DNA from: Neckera pumila
Lineage: Eukaryota; Streptophyta; Bryopsida; Hypnales; Neckeraceae
Direction of reading: 5' to 3'
Assembly: GCA_963969595.1 (NCBI GenBank)
Contig: OZ018411.1
Coordinates: 28,841,445-28,905,444 of the forward strand
Length of the DNA stretch: 64,000 bases
A model generated the notes under the pieces. That model saw only the letters and a list, made by a program, of their open reading frames with translations. It had not been told where the DNA came from and did no database searches. Shown here in pieces: positions 57,154 to 64,000 of this stretch; the stretch's first letter is position 1; the number at the start of each line of letters is the position of its first letter. A program made the translations under genes and the position numbers.

Positions 57154-58610
57154 TGTCTACGAGGAATTCATCATTAATATCAAAAAGAGAGGAATTGTTG
57201 ATTACTCCAAGACGTGAATGAGTGAATGAAGCTACCACTTCCATAGAAATAGACATTCATTGTACACATTCCAAGACGGTTTTCAAGTTCTTCAATAGCA
57301 ACAACTTATTTACTGCATTGAGGCATGTTTATAAAGGATTAGGAAGAATATGTAAAAGACAATTATATAATATCATAGAACCTTTTGATGATGTAAAATG
57401 ATTTGAAAGAGTTGGTGAAGAGGTTTATATACAGTTTTGAAATTATTCTTTAATTTTATTTAATTCTTTAATTTTTAATTTATCAAGGTTTTCTTTTAAT
57501 TTTTTTCACTTTTTTTTTTCTTTCCTTATTGAATTATGTTCTTAGAAACTGTGTAATAAAAGTTTAGGTATTTTTTTGCTTTTACATTTAAAGAATATTT
57601 ATTTCAAATTTTCATAAATTTGATTTGTTGCCCATTTAGTTCAAAATTTGTGCTTAGCATGGCACAACTAAACAATCCAAGTATCATTTGATTTAAAAAT
57701 TGTATTCTGAGAAGGCTATTGTGTTTAGTAACCTTACACTGAACCCCATTCGTTTTTATTGAAAAAAAGTATTCTTTAAAAATTTGGTAGTGACTATGAT
57801 ATAAGAAGCTCCATTTTGAAATCATATGAATTCCATCAAGCAATAATCAACTTGCTAAAATTTAATAAGGCCATTATAATATATTCAACGGGCATCTGCG
57901 GCCTTGGGACACTAGTGAGGTGGTCACAAGTTCAACCCTAAGCGTTGGTAAGGTACTTACTACCATAATCCATCCAATTATGGTGTAGGGGGGTGGTGCA
58001 TTAACTACCTTGTTGTCATGTAGGGACTTGAGAATTTTTCAGGGGAAAGAACACGTAGGTTCTTTATTATAGGGTCTACCTCCTAACCAAGGCATCAAGG
58101 ATGGAATTTGCCATCAAAATCCAGGAGGCTTAGATAATTTAGCCATTTCCTATAGACGCTCCATTCACGTTAGTCTTTTAGACCAGGATTACCCTTCTTC
58201 TTCTTTGCTTGGACTCACAAAAGTCAAGCCAATGTTGGGAAACAAAATAGAAAGAGGACAAATAGACACTCACATGTTACGATGTGGTTTACTTAGCTTG
58301 TCTAATTAAATCACTATCCACTAAAAAATTACCCAATTCCGAAGAAGCAAGTAATCCTGTGAAACTGAACTTTGGTCGTTGGTATAGCTTGATGAACATG
58401 TTGAAAAAAATTGAGATGGTTCTTGGAGTTAGATTTTGCCATGGCCATTTCAGAATCAGCCTGGAGAACACCATAATTCTTAGCAAGGGTAGGTTTAAGG
58501 TTTGACCAGAAGAGAGTGGAAGAAAGGCTTTGGAAGTTCTTAGCTGGAGCCTAGTTTCTACTCTTGTAAGCCCAAATGTTTGATCTTCAAACTTTGCCAT
58601 AGCAATTAGT

Positions 58611-59037
58611 AGGGGTTGTCACGCATCCTTCAACCTCTCTGGAATTCTTGGAGAATTGGCACATGGTGCAGGAAGAGTGGTTGCGAGGGACGGGTGGAGG
58701 TCCAATTTTTCGAGAATTCTAGGCACACTTTCTTCTCCTCCACAGGTGAAGAAAGTGGTCAAAACAATTTTCTCTGAGAATTTTTTTGCCTTGCGCTCCG
58801 GTTTTCACCCCTCCGTTGTTAGGATTTCACCACTCTGCTGAAATTTCACCTCTTTGCCACCTGTCTGGAATTTCACCGTCATTGATGTGGTAAATCATTT
58901 CTCCGAGTAATCATCGGAGCACCAGAAAGGGGTGTCACACATCCTCCGAGTAGGAAGGCTCGCATTGGCTCCTCCTTTTCCTCTAGAATTTCTTCGACTT
59001 TAAAGAATTTCATTCTCCGAGGATGCGTGACAACCCC
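58611..59037. mobile_element. MITE of about 427 bp with ends of the larger element
   Basis: GGGGTTGTCACGCATCCT at 58611 and its reverse complement at 59020-59037 form near-perfect terminal repeats, with TA on each outer side. Its right subterminal sequence (GAGAATGAAATTCTTT, GGAGGAGCCAATG in reverse) resembles the left end of the 54286 element. It could be a deletion derivative of that element. Confidence 0.65.
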
Positions 59038-59230
59038 TAATGAAATAGTTGCGACAGTTTTCCACCATGTGTAAGCAGGAGTACTAAAAATTGAAATATA
59101 ACAACTTCTTGATCACATTGGAGTGAACAGAAACAACTGCAAAGAGTTCAGAGCAATTCTAAGTACCGCACACATTGTTTGACCCCCGACTAGCTAAGCT
59201 TCTTGCCAGTTTAACTCTTCACTAACATGT

Positions 59231-59832
59231 ACTCCCTCCGTTCCAAAATGATCTTCTTGTTGGTTATAATTTTATGTCCCAAAATGATCTTCTTGTTGCC
59301 GAAGGAAGGAGATTGGCAAAGACTACAGTGTTCAAATCCATAAAAATATGGAGCATTTCTACTTTCATCGTCGATAATTATCTTATTTGCAGCTTTTATG
59401 GGAATACTTCCAAAAATGTGGAATGAATGAGGAAACTGCTCCAATGGGAGATTTTGGATTATAGTAAGAAGTCAACAATATGGGTGGGTGGACCCAGCTT
59501 AATCAATGCCCTCCTAAAATCAGAGGCATCCATGTTCACTTGAAATACCACATGACGTATAGCATGTCATGCTTGGGTGGGCCACTCTGGTCAATTCTTG
59601 CACTGTGGAGTACAAATGAGTGGCTACCGGTGCTTGTAAGAAATGCTCTTAAAATTCAATTTTCAAGATTTATAAAACCACACTTAAAAAAAATTCTCAA
59701 GCTCAAAATTCTAGGGTGATAGGAGTGCAATAAACTTTACTTATATGTCCAAAAAAATTGAAAAAATGTTATTTTTAACCTTAATCCGGAACATTTAGTC
59801 CAACAGGAAGATCATTTTGGGACGGAGGGAGT
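59231..59832. mobile_element. Stowaway-like (Tc1/mariner) MITE
   Basis: CTCCCTCCGTTCCAAAATGA at the left and the mirrored TCATTTTGGGACGGAGGGAG at the right are the classic Stowaway termini, each bordered by TA. Length is about 602 bp. A second inner copy of CCCAAAATGATCTTCTTGTT follows the left end. It has no transposase. It lies about 100 bp downstream of the NmrA-like gene's stop codon. Confidence 0.85.
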
Positions 59833-59934
59833 ATCACAAGTGAACCCTATAATATATGATATTTTGTGCACTTGATGAACCACTTATTCAGAATGGTGGT
59901 CAAATCAATAATACTCGATCTTCTCCAATTGATT

Positions 59935-61433
59935 TCAAACCTGTTTGAAAGCAAGGGCATGTTGTGCAAGATAATCTTCCAAGGAGATACCCTTGCGGCC
60001 CAGCAGCTTCTCCAAATCCGGATACACTTTGCTAAACAAACTCTCCCGCTTCTCAAAGTCCAACGTCGCCATCCTCGCTGCCAACTCCTCCGCTGCACTC
60101 CCACCCCCCATCTTCTTCACTGCCATCTCTATATACTCTTCCGGCGTCAGGTTCACATGCCGCACCTTCAAGATTTCCCACACCCCACGTCAGAAACCGC
60201 CAAATAAACTCAAACAATTGAACAAATCGTAAAGAACGGCAACAAGAAAACTAGGACAGCACAATCCTTAGTAGGGCTGATGCTCCTTTCTTATTCACCA
60301 GTATCTGTAAGCTTCTATCCGTAAGGAACACTTTTCAAAACATGTATCATCTGCCATGGCGACAATACCATGTGTGCTAACAAAAAGAATCGAAAGAATT
60401 TGGTGGATGAAACAGAGGTGTTTAGAAGAATTTGGACATTCCGATTTTGGGCGGGACATTTGAAATGTGGGGAGAATGAGTAAACGTGTAAACCCCCCAG
60501 TTAGGGTGCATGTTGAGACAAAATTCTGCTCCTCACCTTCTGGCCCGTCACTTTGCTGAGTATCGCCGCCACCGTTCCATCCGACACTGCGTCCGTCGTC
60601 AATGGATAGATCTTCCCGGCGTGCGGGCCCGGATGGTTCAACACCACCACGGCCGCTGCGGCGATGTCTTGAACCGCCACAGTCGCATACACGCCATCGC
60701 CGGCGCTTGTTTTGAACTCACCTGTGTTCTTAATTTCATCCGAATGGAGGTTCAATTCATTCTCATAGAACCACCCGGGTCGGAGGGATGTAAATGGGAT
60801 CCCGCTCGCGAGCAGCTGTTGCTCGTGCTCGTAGTGGTTGTGAACGGGCTTGAACGCGGCGTTGTCTGCAGGAACGGCCTCGATACTAGAGAGATAGACG
60901 ATGTGCTTGATGCCCGTCGCGTGAGCCGCTTGAAAGTAGTTCTGGAAAATGGTGTTCTCCACGTCTTTGGCCACTGGGGGTAAGATGAGGTAGGCGTAAT
61001 CCACGCCTGTGCATGCCTGCAGCGGTGAATTTACAAAGATGTAGTCCGTCAACCATCAAAATGCCTAGCCTCCGTCAGTCCAAAATGAAAGCGAAAGAAC
61101 TTTGAATCCGTGAAAAGAATCGAGGAGTTGAGAACTGGCAATATCGACAAACCTAAACCCTTAAGAAAAGCAATACACAGCATGATTATGTAAGATTGAA
61201 GTCTGCAATTCAGATACTCCTGAAAAATCAACAATGCGTACCTGTTTCGTGGAGTCGGCGCTCAAGGGATCGAGGGCGATGGCTTCGGCCCCTTGGGACA
61301 CAAGGTCGGCCAATTTGGCGGGGTCCCGTGCTGCCAATCGAACGGTGTGCTTGCCCTGAGCCAGCAACTGCTTCGCAGCCTGGCTGCCATTGCGACTGGC
61401 GGCGTTTGCGATCAACACAACAAGCTTTGACAT
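59935..61433 (-). CDS. NmrA-like NAD(P)-binding oxidoreductase
   Basis: 300-residue atypical short-chain dehydrogenase of the NmrA type, probably cytosolic. Three exons join in phase 0: 61242-61433, 60537-61016, 59935-60165. Residues 1-64 are the Rossmann start: MSKLVVLIANAASRNGSQAA takes the place of the usual GATGxxG loop, and RLAARDP is a typical dinucleotide-binding second strand. Residues 65-224 hold the core, with GIKHIVYLSS, GIPFTSLRPGWFYEN and VAVQDIAAAAVVVL, all family hallmarks. The C-terminus is the helical NLTPEEYIEMAVKKMGGG region. I take ATG of MSKL as start because it opens a beta strand immediately; an ATG five codons upstream is possible. Family members act on quinones or sense NADP(H) ratios; the substrate here is unknown. 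The glycine-loop wording (NAASRNGSQ) is atypical. Confidence 0.85.
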
Positions 61434-62320
61434 CACGATCAAATACAATACTATGCTCGAGAGTTCTGCTCCTAAAATCCTATGAACCCAATTTCAGCAA
61501 CGTGAATTGAAACAAAAATTCTGGCGCAGAGCCAGAATTGTGCAAAGACCAGATTCGGAAGCAATCAACAAATGGCCCAGCTGTCTGCTTCAATCAACTG
61601 TTTCAATGCACAGATTCAATGCATGTATTCAAAGCAGGTGAAGTGGGGGCGTTGGGATTGCTGTCGTTGGGAGAGATGAAGACTTTATAATGCAGTACAG
61701 GCGCATATTCGGTGTTATAAATGCTGCTTCCATTGCTGCTTCTCACTTTTGCTGCTACGTACTGCACTACTTCGACGTAGAGAAGTGCGATGGTTGTGGA
61801 GAGATGAAGGGTTTTAAATGACTGCTGCTTCCGTAGCAGCTTCTTCATTTCAGTTCGCTAGCTGCCAAGTGGTCTTAGGATTATTCTCGCAAGAGGATTC
61901 AGTGAGGAGTCCCTCACCTGCTGGTACAGCTTCAGCCGGGACTGCATGATTCCGTCTGTTGTTAGTTGTTACTGTAGAGGGCTTGTCCATAGTTGGGTGG
62001 ACCGCCGTGTGTCGATATGACGGGAAAACTAGGAATGGCTTAACCGCTACATGGGACCCTGGTCGCGGCGTTTCTTGGGCAGCTTCCCATTGGACCATTA
62101 CAGAAAATTTCTCTAATGCTTTCACTCTTAAACGACATGCTAAAAGTAGGCTTACGGTATGTTCGCACTTGGTGGTAGGGGTGAGGTTTGCAATGTGAAT
62201 CTGGTTTAGAAATAGGTCTAAATTTGTTCCTTGCAAAAGTGAAAATGGCTTGTCTCGCAACACATTTAGGCTGCAAAATCTGAGAGCACTATTCACTATT
62301 CTCTTTTGCATGCCTTAATA
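61434..62320. other. Upstream region of the NmrA-like gene
   Basis: This GC-moderate stretch probably includes the promoter and 5' UTR. A TATAAA on the minus strand at about 61683-61688 lies some 250 bp from the ATG and could be a TATA box. Minus-strand frames at 61603-61848 and 61850-62311 (81 and 153 codons) have no recognisable domain; I do not call them genes. Confidence 0.35.
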
Positions 62321-64000
62321 ATCATACAAACTTTGAGCAAGTAGCAAGACCCATGCCCTGCTTTGAGGAGATTTTGAATTCCCCATTAGACTCTTTTTTC
62401 GGCAAGTGATTGTCTTTTAAGGATTAAAGTACCATCACCTATTTTTGACCTGTTTGAGAAAACTATCGAGTCTAGATTCTTGTCTGAAATGTAGAACCTC
62501 AATTTATGGGCAATTGTACGTACACCTAATTTCAACACTTTGAAAATATATAGGCTATTCATATTGAGTCCAATAAATGTATTCTAGAATCCCCTATCAT
62601 CTACACTATTTTGTCATATTAGAATGTGGAGTTGGGGTTGGAGTGGGGGGATTAGCATCACCTAGAAAATTAGTGTGACTACAAAATTTCATATATTTTA
62701 TGAAAATTGGTACAACATAATAATATTTCAAAGTGCACAAATTCAAAATAGTGTGACTTTGGTAAAATAATGTCACAAGCAATATAAGGACAAATCAATA
62801 TATTAACATGATCCAATAAAAGGTTTTACAATCCAAAAATAGGAGCCATGCATAAATCATATTCATATGCATTTAGATGTTAAATCCTTGAAGGACAAAG
62901 CCCAGTCAAACTTCAAAATCCTCTATTAAGTATCTTTTGTTTTGCCAATAATTATAAGTGAAATTTTTTATTTTATCTCGTAGAGATGAAATGAGATGTA
63001 TAATAAATGTCATAAAATTTTCAGATTTTTTAATGAAATTACCATAGTTTTTTGAAGAAAAAGTGTAGTAAATTCATATCAAATACAAAATATGCTCAAA
63101 ACATTAAAACAAAATCTCAATAGAAGTAGATAGTGTGTAAATGACCTAAAAAATAATTCCAATAATTTTAAGGATTGTTGTAAATTAAGAATCTATTCAC
63201 TGGATCCCGTTTAATGCTACAAGTAGCTGATACTACCTATCTCTATCATGGGTCAGATTCTATAATGTTGATCATTTTTCCTATCATGAGTTTACTAGTG
63301 TGTAAGTTTCGTGGGTAGGTATTTGTGTTGGCACACGTACACTAGATACAAAATAAACTTTGATTCATAAAGAGACGGAGTCCTTAAATAAAATTTATTC
63401 TAAGTCCCTTAACAAAATCCACAACACAGTAGTTTGGTCTCCAAATGTTTCCTTGTATTTGGCTATAAAGAACTTTAGAAGCAAAAGATGAAATTGGACT
63501 TATAAACTACACAGACTACATTTTAGAACATTATAGTATAAAGAAGTATTTTGTATCACTATATATTTAGAAATATAATTATAGACTCCCAAGTATAAAA
63601 TTCATTAAATGCTCATTCGTAAGGAAAATTTCAAAATTTTCAAGTAGAGTAGAAACTAGACTTTAAGTACTTCATTTGATTTAGGGTTGCTTTACAGCAA
63701 AACCAAATCAATTTAAATGTCAAAATCACGTTTTAAGGGGAAAAAATCACACCATTGAAATGCAAAAAATGGCCAACATGAATTTAATTTAATTCAATTG
63801 ATGTGGATATAGCAATAATAAAGTTGGAACCAAAAAAGAAATGAAAACCATTCATAATTCAATTCAAGAACCATGTTTGACTATCCAAAGGCCTTTTTTA
63901 GTCCCTGCTGTCCTTTTGTGGTTAATTAAGTCTTATTTTGTCCTCTTCACTAAAATGTACCCCTAATCTTACAAGAATAGGTTCTAAAATACAAATAAAA
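62321..64000. repeat. AT-rich DNA with dispersed repeat copies
   Basis: About 62940-63760 resembles 35300-36160, and 63790-64000 resembles the starts of 37500-38260 and 39640-41230 (TGTGGATATAGCA, AAAACCATTCAT). TTAAATCCTTGAAGGACAAA at 62880 resembles a degraded TTAA-element left end. No gene is seen. Confidence 0.45.

Larger units (their letters stand above)
54286..59037. mobile_element. Composite DNA transposon with long inverted arms (PIF/Harbinger relic)
   Basis: Left terminus GGGGTTGGCACACCC and right terminus GCGTGACAACCCC are imperfect inverted repeats, each next to TA. The arms pair over more than 1 kb: 54480-54900 with 57858-58330 (TATATTATAATGGCC, CTTGAGTAATTCAC-type bases, AAGTCAAGCC/GGTTTGACTT), and 55190-55600 with 57455-57850 (TATATCATAGTCACTACCAA is common to both). 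The arms have diverged noticeably. The centre holds a broken Harbinger-type transposase. Family D and C repeats have inserted in the left arm and the centre, and a small MITE with the same ends occupies 58611-59037, so the true right end is uncertain. Confidence 0.6.

Noticed and set aside
58284..58600. 103-codon minus-strand frame in the right arm of the long element
   Set aside because: It lies within the inverted arm and has a partial counterpart in the left arm; there is no recognisable domain, so I treat it as transposon sequence.
61850..62311. 153-codon minus-strand frame upstream of the NmrA-like gene
   Set aside because: No recognisable domain, no splice or promoter context, and a competing plus-strand frame; evidence is insufficient for a gene.
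1..64000. CRISPR arrays, rRNA, tRNA, organelle insertions
   Set aside because: No regularly spaced repeat with unique spacers, no cloverleaf or rRNA signature, and no organelle gene wording was noticed on reading. I cannot run a covariance search, so a tRNA could have been missed.
1..64000. LTR retrotransposons
   Set aside because: I saw no long direct repeats with TG...CA ends and no reverse transcriptase or integrase wording in any frame.

Overview
This is nuclear DNA of a land plant. It holds three multi-exon plant genes (an LRR receptor-like kinase, a DEMETER/ROS1-type DNA glycosylase and an NmrA-like oxidoreductase), all on the minus strand. Their introns have ordinary GT...AG borders and are mostly short. 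The genes sit as GC-richer islands in very AT-rich DNA full of small transposon relics. The glycosylase's wording (for example a -HIQQYIW- stretch where, as I recall, flowering plants have -SIQKYLW-) hints at a non-seed plant such as a lycophyte or bryophyte, but this is weak.

Layout: 1-5.4 kb is AT-rich repeat DNA with a small basic ORF and two TTAA-flanked elements. 5.5-9.7 kb is an intact-looking six-exon LRR receptor-like kinase; its last intron carries a minisatellite. 9.7-12.2 kb is moderately GC-rich sequence without a recognisable gene. 12.2-24.3 kb is repeat DNA. 24.4-32 kb is the glycosylase, whose splice sites I could follow through the C-terminal half; it carries several reading-frame lesions. 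32.3-53.9 kb is repeat DNA with TTAA elements, fold-back elements and hairpins. 54-59 kb is a nest of DNA transposons around a PIF/Harbinger-type transposase relic that is duplicated head to head. 59.2-59.8 kb is a Stowaway-like MITE just downstream of the NmrA-like gene at 59.9-61.4 kb. The remainder is AT-rich with dispersed repeats.

The main signal is a family of about 0.9-kb elements. Most copies are bounded by TTAA and have inverted ends reading CCCCTAAAGG; at least eight near-complete copies and several fragments lie in this window. A TTAA target with C-rich CCCT-type ends is the signature of the piggyBac superfamily, which as far as I know is rarely if ever described from land plants. 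No matching transposase is present here. The second signal is the glycosylase. It keeps the catalytic lysine and aspartate and all four iron-sulfur cysteines in the DNA, yet it has a one-base deletion inside the iron-sulfur motif, an in-frame TAG and an exon junction that cannot be joined in frame. It is therefore either a young pseudogene or has local sequence errors.
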